64,000 nt of DNA, from contig ML976696.1 of assembly GCA_010015655.1 (NCBI GenBank), forward strand, positions 575,299 to 639,298, in the 5' to 3' direction. Under the pieces are notes generated by a model, which saw only the letters and a program-made list of their open reading frames with translations, had not been told where the DNA came from and searched no databases. Position 1 is the stretch's first letter. Every line of letters begins with the position of its first letter. Of the stretch, positions 11,636 to 20,936 are shown one piece after another. The DNA is from Bimuria novae-zelandiae CBS 107.79 (Eukaryota > Ascomycota > Dothideomycetes > Pleosporales > Didymosphaeriaceae). The translations under genes and the position numbers were made by a program.

Positions 11636-12493
11636 ATGGCCCACGCAATCCACCAAACGGCCCTCCCCGCCCAAGCCGCAGCCCTCATGACGGGCCGCGC
11701 CAAAGTCAACACCTACGAAGCCACCGGCGGCATCACAACAGCCAAATTCGCAGCCCATAACCTGTCTCTACTCAAGCCCATCGCACCCGGAGCCGTCGTC
11801 CACGACAACGCCGCCGGCGCGGGCACCGTCTCGCGCCTCATCCTCTCAAAGCACCAGCCCGACGTCACAATCCACGCCACCGATATCGACCAGCCCTTCC
11901 TCGACGTCCTCGCTGACGACGCGGCTGCCAACTCTTGGCCCATCTCCGTGTCAAACCAACGCTCCGAGGCCACGAGCTTCCCGGACGCGTTCTTCGATCT
12001 GCATGTAGCGAATATCGGGGTCATCTTCTGGAGTGGCGGCGGCGTCGACGGGGTTAAGGAAGCGTACCGCACACTTAAACCTGGCGGGACGGCGGTGATA
12101 AATTGTTGGGCGGAGATTACGTGGTTGGTACCAATTCTTATGACGCATAGGAAATTCCGTGGGGACGCGGCGTTCAAGGCGCCGCCGATTAACTGGGAAG
12201 ACGGAAGTCAGCTAAGGAGAGTGGTGTTGGAAGCGGGGTTCACAGAGGAGAAGATGAGGGTGGAGAGGCAGGATGTGGAGGCGACAGTGAAAGAAGAGGA
12301 GTTTAGCATGTGGTGTGAGAGGACGTGGGCGTTTTTGGGGGGGATTGGAGGATGGCAAGAGGAAGATGGGGTGAGGTGGAGGGAGGAGGTGAAGTTTTTA
12401 GAGGAGAGGGTGAGGGAGGCGCAGGGGACGAGTGTGGTAGGCGGGGAGGTGAGGATGCAGGCGGGGCAGTGGGTTGTTATTGTGGAGAAGTAG
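11636..12493 (+). CDS. Class I SAM-dependent methyltransferase
   Basis: A single exon of 285 residues. I chose the ATG at 11636 because it lies in a strong ACCATGG context; upstream codons in the frame lack an ATG. The Rossmann-type methyltransferase order is visible. Motif I is degenerate (VHDNAAGAGTVSR, with Asp-Asn-Ala-Ala in place of the usual D-x-G-x-G). The acidic end of strand 2 follows in HATDIDQPFL. A post-motif III region reads YRTLKPGGTAVINCWAE. Substrate unknown; the closest look is to ubiquinone/menaquinone-type (UbiE-like) small-molecule methyltransferases. The 3' third is strikingly purine-rich (GAG/GGG codons), unlike the C-rich 5' half. No biosynthetic partner genes adjoin it. 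Confidence 0.8.
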   Translation: MAHAIHQTALPAQAAALMTGRAKVNTYEATGGITTAKFAAHNLSLLKPIAPGAVVHDNAAGAGTVSRLILSKHQPDVTIHATDIDQPFLDVLADDAAANSWPISVSNQRSEATSFPDAFFDLHVANIGVIFWSGGGVDGVKEAYRTLKPGGTAVINCWAEITWLVPILMTHRKFRGDAAFKAPPINWEDGSQLRRVVLEAGFTEEKMRVERQDVEATVKEEEFSMWCERTWAFLGGIGGWQEEDGVRWREEVKFLEERVREAQGTSVVGGEVRMQAGQWVVIVEK

Positions 12494-12976
12494 ATTTACT
12501 GCGTGGGTTGGAAGCTGGTTATAGAATATGACGTAGACGTCAAGTCAAGATTGTGTACTATCGGTTGTGCAAAGTAGATGCCCCACCGGGTGTAGTTTTG
12601 ATTTTGTGAATCTAGGTATTCGCCGTACTTGGGATTGGACGTGTGGATCCAACCTACGAGGACGACGACACCGAAGAGATGGAGACCGAAGAAGTAGCCG
12701 ACGTCGATTCTTAGCAGTAGCCTGAGCGCATGGTACTCGGTTCTTCCCTTTTAAGCGAATAGTACCCCCTTTGCAATAACCATCTATATCCCCGTCACAA
12801 GACGAGTAAAACACAACGTAACCGTTGCAACCGCTTCTAGCGCGTCTGCATAGTAGTACAATCAAAATAGATTAAAACCGAGAGGGAAGAGTAAGACACC
12901 AGCACCTAGCAAAACAACTATTTAGACCTCATAAGTATAGATTAAAGAGGTTTTATGTTGACGAGGGAAGGGGGGT
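12494..12976. other. Intergenic region
   Basis: Nothing coding is supported here. An antisense open frame (about 12545-12865) lacks an ATG start and any family resemblance. Confidence 0.4.
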
Positions 12977-13126
12977 TTACGGGGCTCGGTGATGTAGATT
13001 GAAGAAACCTTCTTTGATGAGGAATAAGATAAGGCCGAATAGGGCGGTGAAGCCGCCGGTTACGCAGCATGCGAGGTTGGAGTTTATAGGATTGCTTCGG
13101 CTTGTGAGTCGTTCATTTCCTTTCAT
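12977..13126 (-). CDS. Possible small single-helix membrane protein
   Basis: A 49-codon frame from an ATG at 13126. The first half is polar (MKGNERLTSRSNPINSN). The second half has one hydrophobic helix (ACCVTGGFTALFGLILFLIKE) ending in a short basic/aromatic tail. The frame stays open upstream without an ATG, so an earlier exon is possible. The helix faintly resembles the first helix of Na+/H+ exchangers, but that is too little to assign a family. It could equally be a chance frame or a fragment. Confidence 0.28.
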   Translation of the reverse strand: MKGNERLTSRSNPINSNLACCVTGGFTALFGLILFLIKEGFFNLHHRAP

Positions 13127-13682
13127 TGGTCCTGGGTGCGGGAAGGGGCAGGGTGTGGTGGTGGATATGAAGCGCACTGCGGAATTACTAAGAGTTAAGA
13201 TATGGGGTGGAGATGCTACATTGCGACGCGTGAAAGGAAAGTGACTAAGCTGTGCATGTGCGTGAGTGTGCGTACTGGTGGTACGTATACCAATCAAGGA
13301 TATCCCCACAACTTAACGCGATGTGGGCCACTGACTCGCACAAATACACGCCCCACGGGGATCTCAGATATGTTCATCGTCCATTTCTTTGACTACCTGT
13401 GGTATCTGTACATCGAAGGTAGCCAGCACTCTCAACGTGCGTCATCATGGTTCCAGAATACAAGAAAAGAGGCACGCCCCGACACTGAAACTCAACAGGG
13501 TATCCAGCCATCCTCCACGAGAAAAATCTTTGCAGCAACTCCAGATACCATGTTCATAACCGAAAGGGAAAAAAATCCAACCTCAGAGGCCGAGCGAGGC
13601 AGAAGAGGTCCACCTGGTCGGCGACCGAGAGAAAGAAAACTCACCCATCTGGTGAGTAGCGAAGTGAAGAAGAAAAATCTAC
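13127..13682. other. Intergenic region
   Basis: About 550 bp between the small minus-strand frame and the stop of the BYS1 gene. It includes the probable 3' UTR of the BYS1 gene. No supported gene. Confidence 0.4.
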
Positions 13683-15095
13683 CTAGGTTGTGGCGCAGAG
13701 CTCGAAAGCGATGCCTTCCTGCCTGGTCTCGCAGGACGAGACGGGCGCACCAGCCTTTTTCCTCCAAGCTTCGTTTTGCGCGTCCAGGCCGAATTCCTTA
13801 GTGGTGTAGGCACTTCCGTCACAATACTCGCCGGCGCCGCAGACGAATACTTGGCAGCCCTGCTTTCCAGGCACGCATTGCACGCCGCCTTCCCAGCCCG
13901 GACAGGCACTCAAGTCGGTGCTGTTTTCAACCATGCAGTCAAGGAAGCTGATGTCGTACCATACGGAATTCTCCTGCCCAGCTCGCTGTTCGTCGGGGGT
14001 GAGCCCTACTTCAAACTGGACGGGCTTGGACGGTTCATCCGCCTTGGTGACCTTGTAGACGAGCGTGCCTTGGGCCGCAGGACAACTTCGAAGTGGCTCA
14101 CTCCAGGTTTGACCAGCAGGAATTAGCTCGTGTTGCGCGCCCCCACCACAGCCAAATGAGGAGACGTAGACCTCATAGTTGCAGGAATTCTTGATAGAGC
14201 CGTGGTTCGGAATCGTGGTGATCTTGTGGAAGTTATCCGGCGCCTGGCAGATCGCGGCGGCTAGCGTCGGCAACGGGTTATAAGTTGCGACACTGGCATC
14301 TAAGTGGGCACCAAATGGCATGGGCGGAATAGGCGTGCCTGCATCCATGGCCTGCGATTCGACATGAGGGCACAAGAGCGAAGAGTCGACGGTGGGTTGC
14401 GGTCTTTCGGCGCTGGCCGGTGGCGCAGATTGAGATGGCGCCAAGACATAGGAGACAGCGTTCGAAGACAAGGGGTGCGCAGGCGGAGGCGGCGCACTGT
14501 AGGCGGCAATTGAAGACGAGGACGGTGCAGGTGGGGGCGGCGCAGGAACACTGAAGACAGCGCTTGAAGACGAAGGCTGCGCAGGTAGAGGCGGCGCACT
14601 GTAGGCAGCAATTGAAGACGAGGACGGTGCAGGTGGGGGCGGCGCAGGAACACTGGAGACAGCGCTTGAAGACGAAGGCTGTGCAGGTGGGGGCGGCGCA
14701 CTGTAGACAGCAATTGAAGACAAGGGCGGCGCAGGTGGTGGCGGTGCGACAGCGCTTGAAGATTCAGGTGTCGCAGATGGAGGCACCGCAGGCGGCGCAT
14801 CGTATCCAGCGCTTGAAGACAAAGGAGGCGCAGCCGGCGTGTCGACTGGGGGCGGGGCGGACTCCGAAATGAGGCCGCTGGATGAAGGTCCTGGAGTTGG
14901 CGCGGGACATTGGCCGTCAGGACAATCCGCCGTCACGTAGACAGTCTCGGTGACGATCGTGGGAATGCACACGCTGGCCACTGTGCGAGCCACGTGTGGA
15001 TGATGGCCGTGTCGAAGATGTCCATGTTGGAGTCCAGCTGCGCGCAGCGCAAGCGGAGAAGCGACCAGGAGGAATCGAAGTAGGCTGAATGCCAT
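13683..15095 (-). CDS. Secreted BYS1-domain protein with Pro/Ser/Ala repeat stalk
   Basis: Single exon, 470 residues, start in an ACCATGG context. Residues 1-20 (MAFSLLRFLLVASPLALRAA) are a signal peptide. Residues about 70-225 are a Pro/Ser/Ala-rich stalk of repeated blocks such as APPPPAPSSSSIAAYSAPP. The C-terminal domain (about 290-470) holds KNSCNYEVYVSSFGCGG, then an IPAGQTWSEPL segment and a VWYDISFLDC segment, with about a dozen Cys. This order fits the BYS1 (Blastomyces yeast-phase-specific)/thaumatin-like beta-sandwich family of fungal cell-surface proteins. An extracellular or wall location is expected. Function in this family is not established. I see no GPI-anchor signal at the C-terminus. 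Confidence 0.82.
   Translation of the reverse strand: MAFSLLRFLLVASPLALRAAGLQHGHLRHGHHPHVARTVASVCIPTIVTETVYVTADCPDGQCPAPTPGPSSSGLISESAPPPVDTPAAPPLSSSAGYDAPPAVPPSATPESSSAVAPPPPAPPLSSIAVYSAPPPPAQPSSSSAVSSVPAPPPPAPSSSSIAAYSAPPLPAQPSSSSAVFSVPAPPPPAPSSSSIAAYSAPPPPAHPLSSNAVSYVLAPSQSAPPASAERPQPTVDSSLLCPHVESQAMDAGTPIPPMPFGAHLDASVATYNPLPTLAAAICQAPDNFHKITTIPNHGSIKNSCNYEVYVSSFGCGGGAQHELIPAGQTWSEPLRSCPAAQGTLVYKVTKADEPSKPVQFEVGLTPDEQRAGQENSVWYDISFLDCMVENSTDLSACPGWEGGVQCVPGKQGCQVFVCGAGEYCDGSAYTTKEFGLDAQNEAWRKKAGAPVSSCETRQEGIAFELCATT
14512..14715 (-). repeat. In-frame minisatellite, two 102-bp units
   Basis: Within the stalk of the BYS1 gene a 102-bp unit (34 codons) beginning at 14512 recurs from 14614 with few differences, and degenerate half-units flank it. 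The repeat keeps the reading frame. Confidence 0.75.
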
Positions 15096-16077
15096 GGTTG
15101 GGGACTTGCTCGAACAAAGGAGTGACTGTGGTTAGAAGAGAGCGAGTGAGTTGAAGAGCGAGCGGAAAGTGTGAAGAAGAGGAGGTGCGGTTGACGAAGC
15201 GGCTAGCATGCACCTTTCATCAAACTGATGATTCGCTTAGGTATGCCTGTTGCCACAGGGGTTGTGCTGGTAGTGTCAGTGCCGCCGAGGCGAACAACTT
15301 GCTGGAAGATGTCATACGAAAACGTGGTAGCTTTTTGTTGGTTTAGTTTGTGTTGCGTATCTCGAGGTTCGGTGTTGATGGTTGGAGATTTCCGTTGCTG
15401 GGCCAGCGTCCGCATGTGGCTCTGTACAGGATGTCGTCCATTCACTGGTCGCCGCCGCAATTTGAGCTCAGCTCGCCATCACCAAGGCAAACGTGTCATA
15501 CGCCGCATTTCGTTGGCCACATGGAGCGCAATCTCCCATTCGGCCACTCATACGTTGCTTACTGTTCTACCAAAGCACCGAGCATTGTGCGACGAGTAAC
15601 GTGCCGCCTAGTGCACCGTTGTCTAGGTGCGCTCGAACCTGTATGATTCCGAGTGTAGGCGTAGCCGAGGCCCAGCTGGACGTATTCGATTGAGATAAGA
15701 CGATAGCCTCGGTCAGCATCTCTTTTTGTGTGTGACAATAGCTGAGCAAAGCGTGTACAATGGAGGACGAACGGGAGTCTTTGTGCGACAATCTCGTGGG
15801 AAATTTAGCGACTTCCCTGAAAGAGAAGTTCTTTGCAGACTTTGGAGATAACGGAAGTGGTTCTCGATTTCTCGATAGGATAACTAATAATGGAGACGTG
15901 CAATCGGCATGTGAACAAGTGTAATCAATTCCAATCACTGAGCAACCAACCGTACTCACCCCACCGGTCCTAGCGGTACAGTAGGATTCGGACTCTTAAG
16001 ACTCTGCGAGTAGCATGAGTACATAGGGCTGCATATTTTTAGCGTTCGCTGAAGTATGTCACTAGATTACGCCAGAC
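15096..16077. other. Intergenic region
   Basis: About 1 kb containing the promoter of the BYS1 gene (right side) and the 3' end of the FAD oxidoreductase gene. Open frames here overlap on three tracks without a convincing start or motif. Confidence 0.4.
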
Positions 16078-17994
16078 TTACTCTTCATATCCGGACCAGC
16101 CAACGCATTTCCAGCAGTTGAACAGGCCAGTGGGGTCGAATTTCCTCTTCACCTGCAGCAATTTATCGTAATTGCTGCCGAAAAATGTCTGCTGCCAGTT
16201 TCCCTCGGTCCAATCGCCCTCATTCATATAGCAACCGCCGCCTGGTGTTAGAGTCTTGTATGGCTCGATGGATGCGGATATTGTATGACGGATTTGATTG
16301 CGCACTGATTCGGGGGTGCTACTTGTCCAGAAGCCTCCCATGATGACTTCCCATATGGCATCCCGCCAGGCCGGATTGACGCCAGTCTGGCTATTGTCAG
16401 GCTGATTGATCGGCCCAGTGGCATAGAGCTGTGCAGCTCCACCACCTCGGTTTGTAACTGAAAACTGCATGGCGGTTACAACGGCATCTACAACCTTCTC
16501 GATGTCTTTGGGTGTAGAGAAAAGCCTCTTCGGTAGGAAACGACCTGACTCCGCTATTCCGACGCCGACAAGTCCATTACGGGCAATGGAAGGCTGCTCA
16601 GTGAACTTGTGCCACTCGGAGAATTTGGGGAAGGTATAGTACGCATTATCGGTGATATTTAGACCAGGATAGTGGGAGAGAAATTCGTGAAATGATGAGG
16701 TTATCGACTTGATGTGCTCGCTATCGGTAGAGGGCAGGACTTGAAGGGACACAATATGATCCGGGAGGACAAAATTGTAGCCCGACATACCGTGAGAGGC
16801 GAACGTGGTTTGATTTGAAGCCAATGCCCGGATTATGTCGCGATGGACAGCAGATTGCGTGATGTCGAGTTGACCCTCGGGCGGCGGGAAATTCGCTTGA
16901 AAGCTGTACACATTGAGCGGGACTGCTGGATGGAGCTGAAATTTGTAGGATGTCAACACCGCAAATGTGCCACCTCCGCCTCCCCGCATCGCCCAGAAGA
17001 GATCCGCATCATTGCAAGCGTTGATTGTTCGTGCTCGACCATCTGCTGTGACCACGTCAAACTCGATCGCGTTGTCAACCATAAGTCCAAATTTCGGACC
17101 AAGTGGACCGTGACCACCTCCTTGACCAAAGCCTCCAGCGATACCAACAGAGCCGACAGCCCCAACGGTCACAAGCATCCCCAAAGTTTCGAAGAATTCC
17201 CACGCCTCTTGTGCTGATACCCCGGCTCCGATCTCGCCAACGTTATCATAAACCGTCTTGCAACCTTTCGGCTGGAATTGCTTGTGAAACCGGATTTCCT
17301 TCATGTTGCGAGTCCATATCGCGAGCGAATTAGCGGCATTGCTCCGACCAAAATAGTCATGTCCTGAATTCTTGATCGACAGGCGAAGGCCGTGCTCTCT
17401 GACCAAGCTCAACGTGCTCTGGATATCATCCGCAGTATGTGCTTCGACGTGGTAAGTCGAAAGACGCCCGAGCGAGCATGTACCATCCACTGGAGTTGAC
17501 GGCGCGAAAGAATTGAGCATGCAACTCGACTGGCCGCATTGCTCCCAGTCCAGAAAATCCATGGCACCGTAAACCGATGTCCTAGCAGTGCTGTTCATGT
17601 AATTGATCTCGATCTCCCCGCAAGCTTCCGTCGAGCCGGTATAACATGGTTCTGCCCAAGGAGCTGTAAGCTTGAGGTTTCCGTTGAGTGTTTGGTTGAA
17701 GGCTGCCCAGTCGGATCGTGTTGGCCAGCAAGGTTGGGATGGTAAGCAAGTGTAATTGAAATGTGAGATGTCCGTTTCTTCGGTCGATGAGGTAGGAGGA
17801 CTTCGTATGGTGTGTAAGGGTACGAGGGTCTGGTACAGGAGGAAGGACCCAAACAAGATGCAACCGCACATAACCCACGGCAAGAACCATTTTGCGGCAC
17901 GGTTTCCTAGGCGCGATCTAACCTGTCCCACTTTTTCGAAGGAGTCTTTAGACTCCCTCATATCCAACAATGGCTGTCTTTCGTCGAGCGCCAT
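16078..17994 (-). CDS. Membrane-anchored FAD-linked oxidoreductase (BBE-like)
   Basis: Single exon of 638 residues from an ATG at 17994. The open frame reaches further upstream, but without an ATG. An N-terminal cytosolic tail with an acidic dileucine motif (ERQPLL, residues 5-10) is followed by one transmembrane helix at about 36-58, which predicts a type II orientation. The rest is a PCMH-type FAD-binding domain: IKNSGHDYFGRS, then GAVGSVGIAGGFGQGGGHG, then MRGGGGGTFAVLTSYKF. The berberine-bridge-enzyme C-terminus KRKFDPTGLFNCWKCVGW closes it. Such enzymes oxidise sugars, alkaloids or other secondary metabolites; the substrate is not inferable. The dileucine motif suggests endosomal/vacuolar sorting. 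Several N-x-S/T sites lie on the lumenal side. Confidence 0.85.
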   Translation of the reverse strand: MALDERQPLLDMRESKDSFEKVGQVRSRLGNRAAKWFLPWVMCGCILFGSFLLYQTLVPLHTIRSPPTSSTEETDISHFNYTCLPSQPCWPTRSDWAAFNQTLNGNLKLTAPWAEPCYTGSTEACGEIEINYMNSTARTSVYGAMDFLDWEQCGQSSCMLNSFAPSTPVDGTCSLGRLSTYHVEAHTADDIQSTLSLVREHGLRLSIKNSGHDYFGRSNAANSLAIWTRNMKEIRFHKQFQPKGCKTVYDNVGEIGAGVSAQEAWEFFETLGMLVTVGAVGSVGIAGGFGQGGGHGPLGPKFGLMVDNAIEFDVVTADGRARTINACNDADLFWAMRGGGGGTFAVLTSYKFQLHPAVPLNVYSFQANFPPPEGQLDITQSAVHRDIIRALASNQTTFASHGMSGYNFVLPDHIVSLQVLPSTDSEHIKSITSSFHEFLSHYPGLNITDNAYYTFPKFSEWHKFTEQPSIARNGLVGVGIAESGRFLPKRLFSTPKDIEKVVDAVVTAMQFSVTNRGGGAAQLYATGPINQPDNSQTGVNPAWRDAIWEVIMGGFWTSSTPESVRNQIRHTISASIEPYKTLTPGGGCYMNEGDWTEGNWQQTFFGSNYDKLLQVKRKFDPTGLFNCWKCVGWSGYEE

Positions 17995-19128
17995 TGTATG
18001 TGTTAATGTGGTCCTGGTAATACACAAGCTGGAAATGAAAGTCTAGGAGCAAGAAGCATGCAATACATACTATAGGAACAAAGAAGCAATTAAGGCACCA
18101 GCAACGGGTCAGAAGTACACCCCCACAGCTAGCGCAGCCCGTATCTCTTCGATGCCCTTTTTGGACAATGGTTTTTACTGTGCCTCAGCCCCGAGACCGA
18201 GGTCTGCAGCACACCAATGAGATGCACCATACCACCAAAATTCACGTCAGACAATTATTGGTGGTAGCCCGTAATACGCCTGTGTCAGGCAAACAGTGGA
18301 CTGTGGACTGTGGACCTCAGTTCGGCTCGTATCGTTGGCTTAGGGGCCTCTCTGCATGACTGTACTAGGACCGGTAGTGACGGAAGAAGGCGTTGCGACC
18401 GAACGGGAGGGGTCGGCAATTAATTAGCGCTGTGCGTCCGGCTGAGCATGGCTACCACCTAAATATAACTGAGATAAGTATAAGTTCTCATCGTGATGGC
18501 GCCTCTGGCACGATGCTTACGGGCTGCACGATCGCTACCCATGTGGTGTCCTTTCGTCCAGAGCTGAGGTGGAGGAAGTTGCGTCCCACCATCCCTTCTT
18601 CCAGCGCTGCCATTAAGCTAGCTTACATATCGCATTCTCAACAAAACCCACACTTGAAAGCCGGCGTTAAACATCGATTACACCTGCACACATATAGCCC
18701 AATAGAAGAAACTGATTGTGATGGCAAGGCATAGTGTAGAGAGGTGGGAGTCGTAAGCGTGCTTCACAAGGACCTAAGGCCAAAATACCTCCTAGAATAA
18801 TCACGAGCGGCGCATCCCACGCAATGTCTGAAGGGCGAACGTGAATAGCAGAGTAGAGAGGTATGTGGTTGTGCTGATGCGCTCAGTAAGGGTCTAGGTA
18901 AGATGCTTGTATCAGTAAGCCATGCCACAACTCCAATATCGCGACTACGCCAGCTTGAATTATCCCGAACATCACAGAGCCTCATACGAATGGCTTGTAA
19001 CGTTCTCCATGAGAGTTCTTGTTCGCAAGAGCATTGCGCCTCTATTCCGCCACAGCCTACCAGGACTAGTAGCCCTTCTCCAACGCTCTAGACTCGTACC
19101 TCTCGAAACGCGCTCAAGGTCTCGTACC
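17995..19128. other. Intergenic region
   Basis: About 1.1 kb, containing the promoter of the FAD oxidoreductase gene and the upstream region of the broken CMD-like gene. A frame open upstream of 19129 probably reflects a 5' leader. No other gene is supported. Confidence 0.4.
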
Positions 19129-19877
19129 ATGGCGACCACAGCACCACCCGACTTCGTGACCCTCTTCAAATCCGCCCAGGACCATCTCAAAGCCACAACA
19201 GGCATGCTTGGTCCGAACGCGTAGTGGATCTTGGTCCTCTGGCCTTACCGCCGCGGGAAAGCCCGAGCTAGCAGCAGACGTATACCTGCATCTTATTTCT
19301 CTCCCGGGATACAGCACCTCTCCCCAGCGCCAGGCCCTCATGCGCCGTATCCAGGAAGCCCTCTTCAAGAGCGTGCCCATCATCGGGGTAGCGCATCCCT
19401 GGGAAGCCATCATGTGCATCGACACCGTGACACTCCCACCCGACAAAGACACGTCCTTCTTCCGCGAACACTGGAAGAACGATGAGGCGAATCATGAGCG
19501 CGGCACGCAGTGGCTTCGAAAGCTGTATTTGGAGAATTTTGACCCTATCAATGAGATGTTCAAGACACAGAGGGACTTTGGGTGGGTGAGCAGTGAGATT
19601 ACGTATGGTTTGTACTTGTCCGATCATACTATTCTGAATGGAACGGAATCTAAGCTGGTAGTGCTGAGCGGTATGATTGCGCAGAATCTGCCGCGGATGA
19701 CGGCGTGGCATCTGAGGGTTTGTCGGAGGAGTGCGAGGTGATGCAGAGCTGTGTAAGTTCGAAATGACCCAGAAGATGGGACGCTGACTTTGACTGTAGA
19801 TCGAGCGGGTGGTTGAGTTTGCAGGCGTAAAGCTGGAGCCGTTGCCGAGGGTCAAGGATATCGAGCATGAGGTTTGA
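19129..19877 (+). pseudogene. Broken carboxymuconolactone-decarboxylase-like (AhpD-type) gene
   Basis: An ATG in ACCATGG context opens MATTAPPDFVTLFKSAQ, but the frame stops at TAG 19221-19223, where a Trp codon (TGG) would fit. Within 30 bp the matching frame shifts by one base (ILV, then SGLTAAGKPELAADVYLHL). The body then reads openly through ALMRRIQEALFKSVPIIG and LVVLSGMIAQNLP. A second frame change just before 19740 is needed to reach EVMQSC, followed by a good 47-bp intron (19753..19799) and the last exon IERVVEFAG to TGA 19877. One nonsense and two frameshifts indicate a pseudogene; assembly errors are the alternative. The fold resembles the alkylhydroperoxidase D/carboxymuconolactone decarboxylase-like proteins common in fungi. 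Confidence 0.72.
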
Positions 19878-19958
19878 TCGTTTCGGAACAGAGAGCGTGA
19901 GGTGACTTCGGTACATTGCGGTAATAGACGGGTGAGAGGATCTAGTACAGAGTAGCTC

Positions 19959-20654
19959 TCAGAAGAAAGTGAAGTCGTTCCACCACGTGTAGCCCAGCAC
20001 AGCTGCAGCGCTCAGTGCAGAGTACTGAACATCCATCTCCATGGTGCTCCACACCCACAAGGTAGCCACCGGCGGCGCCGCCTTCATGACGTAAAAGTAA
20101 CCATGTTTATTCCCCGAGTGCACAAGGTAGCACCCCGCCGCTATGGCTCCTGCAAAGAAAGCCAGATTGCGCAAAAGCGGAAATCGATTCGGAAGGTCGA
20201 CGTGCGACAGGTAGACGAGCAGGAAGAAGATGGGTAACGCGGTTCCAGCGCGCTGGAAGATCTCAGCCCAGATGACGTCTTCGCGGTACTGGTTGTAGAC
20301 GAGGATATCGAGCGTGAGGTGGCAGACGGCCATGGTGAGCGAGTAGATGATGCCCTCTGCCAGCGGGCCCATGGGCTCGTCGTCGTTGAACGGTCGCTCG
20401 CCTTCGGGCGTGTTGTCCTTGTTGATGTCATACCTCGGCGTTTTGCCATTCGCTATGTCCAGCTCTCGTTGGCGCTCTTCGGCCAGCTCGAACAGCGTCT
20501 TGCCCTTGGGGCCTGAGCGGTCCGGGTGCTGCAGGATCATGTTGATACCCTCCTCGTCGAGCTCGTCGGACGGTTGGAAGGCGGATCCGGTGCTCTTCGC
20601 ATTGCCATTGGTGGCTTTTCCGGCAGCGCGCCGCTCTTTGCGGTTACCACCCAT
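19959..20654 (-). CDS. Conserved fungal four-helix membrane protein (DUF7719-like)
   Basis: Single exon of 231 residues starting MGGNRKERRAAGK. A polar N-terminal half, including LFELAEERQRELDIANGK, precedes four hydrophobic helices (about residues 100-120, 130-152, 163-180 and 195-225) and a terminal WWNDFTFF. The layout matches a fungal family of unknown function that I recall as DUF7719, with an endoplasmic-reticulum-like topology. It is divergent from the Csl4 gene, 282 bp apart. No catalytic motif is visible. Confidence 0.72.
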   Translation of the reverse strand: MGGNRKERRAAGKATNGNAKSTGSAFQPSDELDEEGINMILQHPDRSGPKGKTLFELAEERQRELDIANGKTPRYDINKDNTPEGERPFNDDEPMGPLAEGIIYSLTMAVCHLTLDILVYNQYREDVIWAEIFQRAGTALPIFFLLVYLSHVDLPNRFPLLRNLAFFAGAIAAGCYLVHSGNKHGYFYVMKAAPPVATLWVWSTMEMDVQYSALSAAAVLGYTWWNDFTFF

Positions 20655-20936
20655 GATGCGTGTGTCGCGTGTGTAGTGTGGAGAAATGGGAGGGAAGGTG
20701 CGGCTTTGCGGGCCAAAAGTTAGCTCTGCGTCAAAGCTCGAAAAGTTCCCATTTGCATTCCCCGCCCCATCTTCCTTTTATACAAAGCTCTACACCAAAT
20801 CGCGTCTTGTGAGAGGGTCGCAATTCACCAACTCGCATACATTGACAATTCTATCTGCCCACCCATCTCCAAACGCACAACAACAGCTAGAGCTACCTTA
20901 CATCTCGTACTGGGTGCAAGCAACTCAACCACCACA
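20655..20936. promoter_or_regulatory. Shared divergent promoter, membrane protein gene / CSL4
   Basis: Only 282 bp separate two head-to-head start codons, so both promoters must overlap here. I see no obvious TATA box. The Csl4 side is rich in short C and A runs. Confidence 0.5.

Noticed and set aside
13202..13801. A plus-strand open frame over the small ORF and the BYS1 3' end
   Set aside because: It overlaps the BYS1 coding sequence antiparallel, starts in poor context and is low-complexity.
11636..18027. Secondary-metabolite cluster suggested by a methyltransferase, an FAD oxidase and, further on, a reductase and two Zn2Cys6 regulators
   Set aside because: No polyketide synthase, peptide synthetase or terpene cyclase is present, housekeeping genes interrupt the set, and the members are far apart.
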